Shown: in pieces, positions 16,227-24,789 of the stretch
Layout: each line of letters starts with the position of its first letter
Position numbering within the stretch: position 1 is the stretch's first letter
Assembly (NCBI GenBank): GCA_016342345.1
Contig: JAEINO010000036.1
Coordinates: 1-37,539 of the forward strand
Length of the DNA: 37,539 nt
Source of the DNA: Pseudodesulfovibrio sp.
Lineage (GTDB): Bacteria > Desulfobacterota > Desulfovibrionia > Desulfovibrionales > Desulfovibrionaceae
Direction of reading: 5' to 3'
The notes under the pieces: model-generated
The model's input: the letters and a program-made list of their open reading frames with translations, nothing else
Told to the model about the DNA's origin: nothing
Databases searched by the model: none
Made by a program: the position numbers and the translations under genes

Positions 16227-17132
16227 ATGTTTAAGGACATCATTGTTGGCGTGACTCCGACCGGGATTGATGATTTTGCAGTCAAGGCGGCAGCGGAATT
16301 CTCCAGAAAGTTCGAGGCAAAGCTGTATCTGACACATGTGGCAGGTATGGAGCAGGGATGGGGATCTGTCGAAACACTGGAACCGTCTGGAGAGACGGAA
16401 CGGCTCAAGGTTCAGATCACCGAAATGTACACCGATGACTTGAAGGGAATAGAGGGGGCACAGGTTTCGGTAGTGGCCGGAATTCCTCATAATGAGATTC
16501 TCAGGCTGGCGCGAAAGAAGAACACGGATCTTATTGTCATGGGACCACATACCAAGGAATTCGAAGAAAAGCGTTCCAAGATGTGGGGCATGGCAGGCAG
16601 TACTTTGGAGCGCGTGAGTCAGAAGGCCCGTTGTCCTGTCATGATCGTACACAAGGATATCGTTCTCAAGGACCCGTTGTTCGAGAATATTCTTGTGGCT
16701 ACCGATTTCTCGGAGCAGGCCGAATGTGCTGTGAGCTATGGGGGCCAGATAGCGCGTCATTACAAGGCTCACCTGACGGTAATGCACGTTGCCGATCCTG
16801 GGGATTCACGGGCTGATATTGTTGAGCGGCTCGAAAAGGAATTTGCCCCGCGCCTGCAGGGAGTGTCCTGCACCTATAAGGCCAGCTTGGGCAAGCCTTC
16901 CATGGAAATTCTGCGGATGGCACAGGAAACCAATACGGACTTGGTTATCATGGCGCATCACTCCAAGGAAAAGGACCCGGAAAAGGCGTTTCTCGGATCA
17001 ACGGTGGTTCAGGTGGCACTCAACGGTTCATGTCCGACCATGAGCGTTAATCGTCATTTCGATCTGCGCTGTGGCTTGATGTACGACCAGACAGGTCAGG
17101 TTACTGAGGCAGAGAGTGAGGCCGTGGTTTAG
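16227..17132 (+). CDS. Tandem universal stress protein
   Basis: 301 residues made of two Usp domains: residues 1-~145 (MFKDIIVGVTPTGIDDFAVK ... ARCPVMIVH) and ~150-290 (NILVATDFSEQAECAVSYG ... GSCPTMSVN). Each has the strand-1 (F)K.I(L)V and the terminal CP-x-M-x-V strand of the family. Usp proteins bind ATP or related ligands and often sit next to redox operons. A clear GGGGG ribosome site precedes the ATG. It lies between hdrB and the selenoprotein gene in the same orientation, so it is part of the operon; a regulatory or protective role for the Hdr complex is inference. Confidence 0.88.
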   Translation: MFKDIIVGVTPTGIDDFAVKAAAEFSRKFEAKLYLTHVAGMEQGWGSVETLEPSGETERLKVQITEMYTDDLKGIEGAQVSVVAGIPHNEILRLARKKNTDLIVMGPHTKEFEEKRSKMWGMAGSTLERVSQKARCPVMIVHKDIVLKDPLFENILVATDFSEQAECAVSYGGQIARHYKAHLTVMHVADPGDSRADIVERLEKEFAPRLQGVSCTYKASLGKPSMEILRMAQETNTDLVIMAHHSKEKDPEKAFLGSTVVQVALNGSCPTMSVNRHFDLRCGLMYDQTGQVTEAESEAVV

Positions 17133-17286
17133 GTAGCTAATAATGGGGTCCCCTGTGCGGGATTTTCCATGTGAAAAAAAGGCAAACCATGAAGAGGGCC
17201 ATGCCGCTTGCCGGAAGCTTCTGAGATTCACCGGTATGGTTTGCGGGATATGTTCCAACGGTTCATGAATTATTGGGGAGGGCACC
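17133..17286 (+). other. Structured intra-operon spacer
   Basis: This 154-bp gap is the longest in the operon. GCAAACCAT (17182-17190) pairs with ATGGTTTGC (17236-17244), enclosing a smaller hairpin GCTT-GCCGG-AAGC. There is no U-tract, so it may be an RNA processing or stability element or a weak attenuator ahead of the selenoprotein gene. Confidence 0.4.
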
Positions 17287-18585
17287 ATGGGTGAAACAAC
17301 CGTGCTTGCTGTTGAACCAAAGCAGTCAGAGTTGATGAAAAAAATTAAGGACTTGTTGCCGGAAGGCGGTAACCTGAATATGTGCCTTGCCTGTGGTGCC
17401 TGCTCATCCGGTTGCCCGGCAACCGGTATGGAGGGAATGGACCCGCGCAAGTTCGTCCGTTTGGCCCTTTTGGGTCAGGAGGAGGTGCTGCGATCAACGC
17501 CCTGGGTCTGGATGTGCACCATGTGTCGTCGGTGTATCCATGCATGTCCCATGGGAGTTGATATTCCGCAATTGGTCTATCTTTGCCGTCAGACCTGGGC
17601 CAGAGAAGATCGGCCCAAGGGAATTCTCGGGTCCTGTGAACAGGCTTTGAATACGCCTGGCAATAGTGCCATGGGCGCATCCAGTGAGGATTTCAAGTTT
17701 GTGGTGGAGGATGTGTTGGAAGAGGTCCGGGAAGGACAGCCAGGACAGGAAAATCTGGTGGCTCCCATTGACAAGCAGGGGGCGTATTACTTTCTGAACC
17801 AGAATTCACGTGAACCTGTTACTGAGCCGGATGAAATGGTTCCCCTATGGAAAATATTGAGTTTGGTCGGTGCTGACTGGACCTACGGTACAAAGGGGTG
17901 GGCCGCCGAGAATTATTGCATGTTTTTGGCTGATGATGATGCGTGGGAAACTGTCGTGCGCAACAAGGCCAAGGCCGTGGAGGATCTGGGGTGCAAGGTC
18001 TGGCTCAATACGGAGTGAGGACACGAGTTCTACGCGGTCCGGGCCGGACTGCAACGGTATAATGTAAAACATGATTTTGAAATTGAAAGTATCATTCGCT
18101 TGTATGCCCGCTGGATTCGGGAAGGCAAGCTGCCTGTGAATTCCGATTGGAACAAGGACCTTGGAGTGACCTTTACTGTCCAGGACCCCTGCCAGTTGGT
18201 GCGTAAGTCTCTGGGAAATCCGGTAGCCGAGGACCTTCGTTTTGTTGTTCGTTCAGTGGTGGGCGATGACAATTTCATAGACATGTGGCCTAACAAGTCC
18301 AACAATTATTGTTGCGGCGGTGGCGGTGGATTTTTGCAGTCGGGTTACTCGGATGAACGGAGGGCCTATGGTCGCATCAAACTTGACCAGATTCTCCATA
18401 CCAAGGCCGACTACTGCATAGCCCCCTGTCACAACTGTCATTCTCAGATTCATGACCTGAGTGAGCATTCCGGGGCGAACTTTCCCGTGGTGCACCTCTG
18501 GACTTTGATTTGTCTGTCGCTGGGGATATTGGGCGAAAATGAGCGAGAATATCTGGGCGACGATCTCAAGGAGGTTGGGTTGTAA
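17287..18585 (+). CDS. Selenocysteine-containing HdrD/GlpC-like Fe-S oxidoreductase (UGA read through)
   Basis: Conventional gene calling splits this into 17287-18018 and 18100-18585, but both are in one frame, separated only by UGA 18016-18018. Reading UGA as Sec gives 432 residues. The N-terminal part is HdrC-like: CLACGACSSGCP and CTMCRRCIHACP (~36-90). The C-terminal part is a CCG domain: NTE-U-GHEFYAV, DPCQLVRKS, NYCCGGGGGF, APCHNCHSQ. In relatives the corresponding motif is E-C-G-H, so Sec244 replaces a conserved cluster-ligand Cys. A hairpin with correct SECIS geometry follows. The internal 18100 TTG start has no ribosome site and would lack part of the domain. Likely a thiol/disulfide-active or electron-relay subunit of the Hdr complex. 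The alternative, a nonsense mutation or read error, is less likely given position and SECIS. Confidence 0.88.
18016..18052 (+). other. UGA(Sec) codon and bacterial SECIS hairpin
   Basis: UGA at 18016-18018 is followed after 15 nt by GCGGTCC (18034-18040) and GGACTGC (18046-18052), a 7-bp stem (one G-U pair) with loop GGGCC. The loop begins 22 nt after UGA and has G in its first two positions, fitting the bacterial SECIS requirements for SelB recruitment (loop roughly 16-37 nt from UGA, G early in the loop). Confidence 0.8.
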
Positions 18586-18921
18586 TCCAAATGATTATCA
18601 TGTGATTCAGGCTCACCCTGTTCTTTCATGCTTTGGCGATATTGTCTGGGTAAATGACAAGAAGCATGTTCGGGATTGGGTGAGCTATTCATTTCAGGAT
18701 TGTAATAAATGGTGCGTTTTTTGACATGTTGCCAATGTGGAGTTCCCACACCAATCATATTTATTAATACCTGATGGGTACAGTTCTGCCCGAGGCGAAA
18801 GGCTGAAGAACCAATCCAGAAGATCTCGGAGTGTCTGCAAACAATTCGGATGTCCTTTGGGGCGAGTCTGTGCTTGTTTGCGGCTGAAATAATTGTATTT
18901 TTATTTTTAATATTAGCTGTT
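18586..18921. other. Intergenic region after the Hdr operon
   Basis: No gene is supported. A short hairpin TGTGG-AGTTC-CCACA (18736-18750) and a distant pair GCTCACCC (18611-18618) / GGGTGAGC (18678-18685) are the only foldable signals; neither has a U-tract, so no clear terminator is assigned. Confidence 0.4.
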
Positions 18922-18953
18922 TTCACATAAATTCACAGGGATTAACATTGACT
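18922..18953 (+). promoter_or_regulatory. Shared direct-repeat promoter element, copy 1
   Basis: TTCACAT (18922-18928) and TTCACAG (18932-18938) are 10 bp apart, followed after exactly 9 bp by TTGACT (18948-18953). Same format as the elements at 20494 and 26092; this is the most diverged copy. It lies ~170 bp upstream of the DUF1566 gene. No good -10 at 16-18 bp is visible. Confidence 0.6.
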
Positions 18954-19121
18954 GACAATTCTCAAACCAGTCATATTCTATATGATGTAGATGAGATTGT
19001 TTGATCATGGGTTTTTTCAAAAGAACCAAAAAATGTGCACCCATCCATAACAGGCAGAGCACGACGCAGGGGTGGTTTTTTGTAAGGAATCAAAGACATC
19101 ATGAATAATCGGAGGAGAATA

Positions 19122-19613
19122 ATGTACACCTTTATTGTCAAAAACATCGGTAGATTCTGTTTTATGGTTTCAGTTTGCTGCCTGCTTGGCCTTGGTGTGG
19201 CGAGCAGTGCACTGGCTGGTGGCTTGGTGGATAACGAGGATGGGACCGTGACTGACACAAATACCGGTCTGATGTGGTCAAAAACTGCACATCCGTTCGG
19301 GGGTGTTCCTGTCCCGTGGTCTACTGCCGAGTCTCAGGCTCCATCATTTAGTGCCGGAGGAAAAACCGGTTGGCGAGTGGCTACCAAGAGTGAATTGCAG
19401 CAGCTTTTCCAGAATATGTCAGGGGCTGAAAACCCATTTACCAATCTCACGGACATGGGCGGGAATGTGCATTGGACGAGCACAGATATTTCTGGCCATA
19501 AGGCCGAGGAATATCACTCTTGTTACGTTATCGACATGACCAAGGGGCGGGTGATTTCCATAGGCAGGGATAAAGCTTACGCTTATATCTGGCCTGTTCG
19601 CAGAGCCAATTGA
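19122..19613 (+). CDS. DUF1566 (Lcl C-terminal domain) exported protein
   Basis: 163 residues with a Sec signal peptide (MYTFIVKNIGRF... ending SSALA, cleavage near 33). The mature part is a single DUF1566 domain: DNEDGTVTDTNTGLMWSK, the WRVATKSELQQLF motif, HWTSTD, and a terminal YIWPVRR. This family is found in many secreted or surface proteins; its function is not established. An in-frame ATG at 19101 exists, but GGAGGAG at 19111-19117 fits the ATG at 19122. It precedes a second small exported protein by 27 bp, so they are probably cotranscribed from the element at 18922. Confidence 0.85.
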   Translation: MYTFIVKNIGRFCFMVSVCCLLGLGVASSALAGGLVDNEDGTVTDTNTGLMWSKTAHPFGGVPVPWSTAESQAPSFSAGGKTGWRVATKSELQQLFQNMSGAENPFTNLTDMGGNVHWTSTDISGHKAEEYHSCYVIDMTKGRVISIGRDKAYAYIWPVRRAN

Positions 19614-19640
19614 ACTTTTTTGATACAATAAGGAATGATT

Positions 19641-20030
19641 ATGAAAGCGTTGAAGAGTTTTTTTGCGGTTGTTTTTTTGTTTGCGATATTTGCTGTTACC
19701 GCAGCGCATGCAGACAACGGCGTTGAGATTGAAGTCATCAACAAAACAGGTGATGAACTGAGTGTGCAACTTGAGATTCATGTGTATGGTGAGAAAAAAA
19801 TCATAAATCGTTCTGTGGCACAAGACGCAACCATCAAGTTCTACAGGACCGAGACGGCTCACGATGAAGGTGCCCTGTTGCCGTACTGGGATATCGTCTT
19901 TAATGGCAATTGCGTGTATAAGATAATGTCTGAGGATGGCAACCTGTGTGGAGTGCAAACCGGGGCATCAAGCTGCGCTCATGTCGAGGAACTTGGAACG
20001 TGCTCCTATCGGTTTACAGTGGCAGAATAG
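19641..20030 (+). CDS. Small exported hypothetical protein
   Basis: 129 residues starting MKALKSFFAVVFLFAIF with a signal peptide ending AAHA. The mature ~105 residues are beta-rich (VEIEVINKTGDELSVQLEIHV, IVFNGNCVYKIMSEDGNLCG) with four Cys (NGNCVY, NLCGV, SSCAH, GTCSY), which could form two periplasmic disulfides. AAGGA at 19630-19634 favours the ATG at 19641 over 19635. I recognise no family. It is probably cotranscribed with the DUF1566 gene and ends before a strong terminator. Confidence 0.75.
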   Translation: MKALKSFFAVVFLFAIFAVTAAHADNGVEIEVINKTGDELSVQLEIHVYGEKKIINRSVAQDATIKFYRTETAHDEGALLPYWDIVFNGNCVYKIMSEDGNLCGVQTGASSCAHVEELGTCSYRFTVAE

Positions 20031-20146
20031 GACACGTCGAACCATTGTCTTGATGGTGAGATTTTGATTTTGTTGAAAAATTGAAGGGGTAGCAATTGGT
20101 TGTGCCTTGCATCCATTTTTACGAATAGTATTCTCAATACCATAAT

Positions 20147-20187
20147 GAAAATGAGGACTTCCAACATTGTTGGAAGTCCTCATTTTC
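20147..20187. terminator. Strong bidirectional intrinsic terminator
   Basis: A perfect 19-bp inverted repeat (20147-20165 and 20169-20187) with a 3-nt ATT loop; stem core ATGAGGACTTCCAAC, outer arm GAAA/TTTC. AT-rich flanks allow termination in either direction. It ends the DUF1566 transcript. Confidence 0.85.
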
Positions 20188-20493
20188 TTGTGAATCCAGT
20201 GAGTCGTGAGATCGAAGGAGACCTTTCTTTAAGAACACAAGGTGTTGCACGTGTTTTCGTCAAGTTGTGTAGTGATATTCTTGGTCTGGTAGACACTGCC
20301 TTGCTGAAGCGCCTTTGTCTTGGGTGCGTTGCATGAAAACGGTGCCAAATAATGGATTATCAACAGTATCTATTCTTTGAGAAGTGCCATGGTACTCATT
20401 TCCATGTGTTGTCATTTTCCCTTTTTTTATACTGCGATGGCGTCGCCAGGCGTGTTGGTTTAATTTAAATATTTAAGGTAATTATTGTATTGT
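20188..20493. other. Intergenic region, no clear feature
   Basis: A short open frame (about 20190-20336) has no ribosome site and no recognisable product. Base composition becomes AT-rich towards the promoter element at 20494. Confidence 0.4.
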
Positions 20494-20525
20494 TTCACGT
20501 AAATTCACGTGAAATGTTTTTGACA
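20494..20525 (+). promoter_or_regulatory. Shared direct-repeat promoter element, copy 2
   Basis: TTCACGT (20494-20500) and TTCACGT (20504-20510) are exact direct repeats 10 bp apart; the second sits in a perfect palindrome TTCACGTGAA. TTGACA (20520-20525) follows after 9 bp and could be a -35 box. It lies ~200 bp upstream of the TolC-like gene that opens the exporter operon. Confidence 0.7.
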
Positions 20526-20727
20526 ATTCAGTTGTGTCTTGGGAAGTTTCATTACCTTTAAAATACAAAGATTTTATTTGTATTGTGAACTATGCTTTTG
20601 GGGGGCATAAGGATAAACACTCATTTTCTAATAACTGCCTGAGTTGTGTTTTGGGACTTTTGTTTAATCAGTATGAAGATGGCATTCATGACGATCGTAT
20701 TTATAAAGTTAGGGCCCGCATAATTTT

Positions 20728-22362
20728 ATGAGGGAGAAGATTTTGTTGGAGCCTTTTGCGCGGGTATTTATACGTGGAGTTCTAGCCTGTTTGCTTCTGT
20801 CTGTCCTTTTTGTCGGGACAGGCTGGACCACGGGCTTTTCTGTTGAGGGTAAGAATACGGAAACCCTTCGCATGAGCATGGGCGATGTTGTTGGTTTGAC
20901 GTTGCGCAACAATCTGAATGTGCGAACCAGTTACCTGAGCAGAGTGCTGGAGAAATTTGAGATTGAGCAGGCTGAAGCCAAATTCGAGCCTACTGTGAAT
21001 ATTGATGGCACGGTGAATTTAGAGGCGGTTGAGAAGAACAAAAGGATGTACGGACATTCCAAGAAGGCCCCCTCTTCCAAGTTGGACGCCGGGGTCAAAG
21101 CTTCAGTTGTCCAGAAAATTCCCACAGGGGCGGACCTTTCTTTTGTTTGGGACAACACTCATACTGATACTTCTGACGGCTCTTTGTCCTACGATGGTTC
21201 CGCTGGTGTCATCAATCGTACCAAGAGTAATTCCGGTGGATTCAAGTCGTCCTGGCGTGTCGAGTTCTCTCAGCCGTTGCTCAAGGGTTCCGGACTTGAT
21301 TACAATATGGCTTCCATTAAATTGGCCCGTATTCAGGAACAGCGTAACATACTGAGTTTGCGGGATACATTGAGTGCATTGATTAATGAAGGTGTGAACT
21401 TGTTTTTCACTTTTGTGCAAGCACGGGAGAATCTGGAAATTCAGCTTCAAGGGTTGGAACGTTCCAAAAGACTTTTGGAAACCAACCGACTCAAAATGAA
21501 ATTGGGGCGTATGTCCAGAAGTGATGTCACCCAGGCAGAAGCGGATGTTGCGTCTCAAGAGTACTCCTTGGAGCAGACCATAAACAGTCTGGACGATGCA
21601 CGGCGTAATCTTTTGAATCACTTGGAGTTGGATCAAAATGTCAATATTGAGCCGGTGAAGCAGAAGTATCCCAAGATCAAACCTGTTCTGGATGTCTGTC
21701 TGAACATCGCTTTGAAGAATAATCAATCATATTTGGACAAGGTGTTTGCTGTTACGGAGGCGAATACCAATTACATGATAGCCGAAAACGATCGTATGTG
21801 GGAGTTGGCAGTAACCGGGGGGTATGGAGAAGCCTATACCGATGCAAATCCTGGCTACTCCTATAAGGATACCGAATTGAGAGGGGGGATTGAACTCAAG
21901 GCCCCGATCAATCTTTGGGGCGGGGATTATCTGGACCGGAAAAAGGCCCTTCTTCAGGCTGCAACGAACAAGCGTCGTGCCATGATTGAGCTGGAAAAGG
22001 CCAAGAGAAATATTCAGAATCTGGTGACCAATACTGTTCGTAATGTGACTATGGGGTTGAAATCCATCAAGCTGGCAAAACGCAATACCGAACTTCAGGC
22101 TGAACAGTTGAAGAATGAGAATGCCAAACTCATGGCAGGTCGTTCAACAAATTTTCAAGTAGTCACCTATCAGGATCAACTTACTCAGGCTCAACAGGAT
22201 GAAGTGGCCAGTTCAATTTCCTATCTTCAGGCTCTTCTCGAGTTGGATCAAACACTTGGCACAACAATGGATACATGGAAAGTCGAGTTCAAGCATGATG
22301 ATACTAAACTGGAAAAAGATCTGAACGACGAAGTTCGGCCGCTTACATGGACATGGTGGTAG
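20728..22362 (+). CDS. TolC-family outer-membrane efflux protein
   Basis: 544 residues with a signal/anchor region (FIRGVLACLLLSVLFVGTG) and two long helical repeats typical of outer-membrane efflux proteins: SRVLEKFEIEQAEAKFEPTVN near 70-90, ETNRLKMKLGRMSRSDVTQAEADVASQEY in the first half and the matching NTELQAEQLKNENAKLMAGRSTNFQVVTYQDQLTQAQ in the second. It forms the outer-membrane duct of a tripartite exporter. The ATG at 20728 lacks a good ribosome site; a TTG at 20743 follows AGGGAG by 6 nt and may be the true start. First gene of a four-gene operon with the adaptor, ATPase and permease; the adaptor starts 3 bp after its stop. Confidence 0.88.
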   Translation: MREKILLEPFARVFIRGVLACLLLSVLFVGTGWTTGFSVEGKNTETLRMSMGDVVGLTLRNNLNVRTSYLSRVLEKFEIEQAEAKFEPTVNIDGTVNLEAVEKNKRMYGHSKKAPSSKLDAGVKASVVQKIPTGADLSFVWDNTHTDTSDGSLSYDGSAGVINRTKSNSGGFKSSWRVEFSQPLLKGSGLDYNMASIKLARIQEQRNILSLRDTLSALINEGVNLFFTFVQARENLEIQLQGLERSKRLLETNRLKMKLGRMSRSDVTQAEADVASQEYSLEQTINSLDDARRNLLNHLELDQNVNIEPVKQKYPKIKPVLDVCLNIALKNNQSYLDKVFAVTEANTNYMIAENDRMWELAVTGGYGEAYTDANPGYSYKDTELRGGIELKAPINLWGGDYLDRKKALLQAATNKRRAMIELEKAKRNIQNLVTNTVRNVTMGLKSIKLAKRNTELQAEQLKNENAKLMAGRSTNFQVVTYQDQLTQAQQDEVASSISYLQALLELDQTLGTTMDTWKVEFKHDDTKLEKDLNDEVRPLTWTWW

Positions 22363-22365
22363 AAA

Positions 22366-24111
22366 ATGGCAGCAATGATCATGAATACCGTATTCACAGA
22401 CAACGTTTTTCAGAACATGAATGATGGTGTCTTGGTTCTGAATGCTACAGGAAGCATTGTTGATGTGAACAAGGCTGCATCCGCATTTTTGGGGCTTGAT
22501 GCTTCTGCAACAAATGCGCTGCCTCTTGCAGAGGTTGTCTTGAACAAGGAAGAGAACGACGATTTTCTGCAGGTCCTTCTTGATTCTGTCTATGAGGACA
22601 GGACCATCCACAACCGAATAGTGGCTTTTATTCACCCGGATGGCAGGAAGCTCTTCTTGTCAGTGACTGCATCTCTTTTGCGCGATGATTCCGGCACGAT
22701 CAAAGGGGCAATTCTTGTTCTGCGTGACATGACCGAAATTGAGCGACTGAGGGGGAGTGAGCATGCGCTTAATGTCGAGCTGACAAAGGCTTTGCATGAA
22801 GTGGATGAAAGCAACAAGGCTCTGGAAATGTCTCTGAAACAGGGACAGAAAATTCGTACCAACCTTACCTTTGCAATTATCTTTCTCTTTGTTGTTTTGG
22901 GGATTTATCTGTGGGCTGGAAGCAGTGTGGACCAGGCTTCGGGCAAGCGGATATCTGCCATGGGAAGTGCCGGGGACCAATCCTCCTTGACTGTAGCCTT
23001 TCGCCCTCTTTCTCGATCGATTTCTCTGTCTGGATCGGTTGCTCCACTTGAGGAAATGACTCTGGCCGCACCTTTTCAGGGGAAAATCCAAAGCAAAGAT
23101 TTTTTTTATGGGGACAGGGTTGAGCGCGGACAAACTCTCATTACCCTTGATACCACCGAGATAGAAACACAACTTCGGGAAGCTCGGTCCGAGTACATCA
23201 AGGCCCGGAAGAATTATGCCGAGTTTGAACAATGGAACACGACTCCCGATGTTTCCAAGGCCAAGCGCGATCTGGGGCAAGCCAAAAGCCAGCTCGACAA
23301 GGCCAAGAACAAAATTTTGGAAGACAAGGCTCTTTTTGATGAGGGGATAATCCCCAAAAGTGAATATGATAGTACAGTGCAAGACCATCGGGACAAGCAG
23401 ATGCAACTCCTTTCCAGTCGGGAAAACCTGCAATCGATTCTGAAAAAGGGAGATGAGGAGTATCTGGAAATAGCTCAAATGGAGCTGGATAACGCCGAGA
23501 CAAAGGTCAAGGCTACTGAAATGAAACTGGCTCAAGCCGAGGTCAAGGCTCCGGTCTCGGGAATCGCCATACGTCCCAGTTTTACAGAGAAGGAGGCCAA
23601 GAACATTGCGACCGGGATGACGGTGTCCGAAGGGCAGTCTCTGATCTCCGTTGCCAGTTTGGAAGGATTATCCATCACCACCCAAGTGGACGAATTGGAT
23701 ATCAACAACATAGAGACCGGTCAGTCTGTGCTCGTTTCAGGCGATGCATTTCCTGGTATTCAGCTGAATGGTCAAATTTCTCAGATTTCCTCTCAGGCCA
23801 ATGAGGGGCAGGTCCCGACTTTTACGGCAGTGATTCGTTTATGGGATTTGCCCAAAAATGTGGAAAAGAAAGTTCGCCTCGGCATGAGTGCCAATATGGA
23901 GATAGAAATATATTCCAACCCGAAAGCGTTAATGGTGCCTTTGGCCGCCGTGAAACGTATGGGAGGGAAGACTCTTCTTAGTGTGCTGGGAGATGAAGGC
24001 CAGATCCGCGAGGTCGAGGTGAAGACCGGACACACCACCCTGACCGAGGTTGAAATTCTTTCTGGTCTTGAAGAGGGCCAGACCATTTTGCTTGTCCCCT
24101 CTGAATCGTGA
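22366..24111 (+). CDS. HlyD/MacA-type membrane-fusion protein with N-terminal PAS domain
   Basis: 581 residues. Residues ~14-125 form a cytoplasmic PAS domain (FQNMNDGVLVLNATGSIVDVN start, ILVLRDMTEIERLR end). A charged coiled coil follows (~125-165), then one transmembrane helix (LTFAIIFLFVVLGIYLW, ~167-187). The periplasmic rest is a membrane-fusion protein: lipoyl half LAAPFQGKIQSKDFFYGDRVERGQ, a coiled-coil hairpin (SEYIKARKNYAEF ... LAQAEVKAPVSG), a beta-barrel region, and a C-terminal AVKRMGGKTLLSVL domain. Membrane-fusion proteins normally have only a short cytoplasmic N-terminus, so the PAS sensor is unusual. It would link the TolC duct to the MacB-type pump and may sense a small ligand or redox state to gate export or ATPase activity (inference). 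Confidence 0.88.
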   Translation: MAAMIMNTVFTDNVFQNMNDGVLVLNATGSIVDVNKAASAFLGLDASATNALPLAEVVLNKEENDDFLQVLLDSVYEDRTIHNRIVAFIHPDGRKLFLSVTASLLRDDSGTIKGAILVLRDMTEIERLRGSEHALNVELTKALHEVDESNKALEMSLKQGQKIRTNLTFAIIFLFVVLGIYLWAGSSVDQASGKRISAMGSAGDQSSLTVAFRPLSRSISLSGSVAPLEEMTLAAPFQGKIQSKDFFYGDRVERGQTLITLDTTEIETQLREARSEYIKARKNYAEFEQWNTTPDVSKAKRDLGQAKSQLDKAKNKILEDKALFDEGIIPKSEYDSTVQDHRDKQMQLLSSRENLQSILKKGDEEYLEIAQMELDNAETKVKATEMKLAQAEVKAPVSGIAIRPSFTEKEAKNIATGMTVSEGQSLISVASLEGLSITTQVDELDINNIETGQSVLVSGDAFPGIQLNGQISQISSQANEGQVPTFTAVIRLWDLPKNVEKKVRLGMSANMEIEIYSNPKALMVPLAAVKRMGGKTLLSVLGDEGQIREVEVKTGHTTLTEVEILSGLEEGQTILLVPSES

Positions 24112-24120
24112 TGGATTATC

Positions 24121-24789
24121 GTGTTTAAGCTCAAGGACATTCATAAGGCGTATACTCTTGGCCCCATGGAAGTTGAGATCCTCAAGGGGGTTGATATGGA
24201 CGTGAAAAAAGGGGAGCTTTTGGCTATTCTCGGTTCTTCCGGTTGCGGGAAAAGCACGCTCATGAATATTATCGGTTTTTTGGATCAACCAACTTCAGGG
24301 CGATATGTCTTTGATGGCAAGCCAGCCGAAGGGCTTACCGATAACGAACTGTCAGGCATTCGCAATCGCAAGATCGGCTTTGTTTTTCAGCAGTTTCATC
24401 TTTTGCCCAAATTGACTGCCTTGGAGAATGTCTGCCTGCCCTTGTTGTATCGGGGAGTTCCAGCAGGAGAACGAGCTGAACGGGGGCGAGAGGTGCTTTC
24501 CAAGGTGGATATGATTGATCGTGAACATCATCGGCCAGGAGAGCTTTCCGGAGGTCAGCAACAGCGTGTGGCTATTGCCCGCGCCTTGTGCGGCAGTCCC
24601 TCTCTGATCCTTGCCGATGAGCCGACCGGAGCCTTGGATACGGCCACGGGCAATGAGATCATGGATATCTTTCTTTCCCTTAATGACAATGAGGGCGTTA
24701 CCATTGTCGTTATCACTCATGATCCCGGCCTGGCCATACGCTGCAAGCGATCTGTCCGCATGCAGGACGGAAAGGTGGTAGGACAGTGA
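24121..24789 (+). CDS. ABC exporter ATPase, MacB/LolD type
   Basis: 222 residues with complete ATPase motifs: Walker A GSSGCGKST, Q-loop FVFQQFHLLPKL, signature LSGGQQQRVAIARAL, Walker B LILADEPTGALD and the switch His in VVITHD. GTG start at 24121, 9 bp after the adaptor stop. It overlaps the permease start by 4 nt (GTGA), so translation is coupled. The short length and LolD/MacB-like sequence indicate a stand-alone nucleotide-binding subunit that pairs with the next gene. Confidence 0.93.
   Translation: MFKLKDIHKAYTLGPMEVEILKGVDMDVKKGELLAILGSSGCGKSTLMNIIGFLDQPTSGRYVFDGKPAEGLTDNELSGIRNRKIGFVFQQFHLLPKLTALENVCLPLLYRGVPAGERAERGREVLSKVDMIDREHHRPGELSGGQQQRVAIARALCGSPSLILADEPTGALDTATGNEIMDIFLSLNDNEGVTIVVITHDPGLAIRCKRSVRMQDGKVVGQ

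Noticed and set aside
18100..18585. Separate gene starting at TTG 18100
   Set aside because: No ribosome site, and it is in frame with the upstream gene across a UGA with a SECIS hairpin; better read as the C-terminal part of one selenoprotein.
18611..18685. Terminator for the Hdr operon (GCTCACCC/GGGTGAGC)
   Set aside because: The loop is ~59 nt and no U-tract follows, so it is not a convincing intrinsic terminator.
20190..20336. 48-codon ORF after the DUF1566 terminator
   Set aside because: No ribosome site or recognisable product; probably chance.
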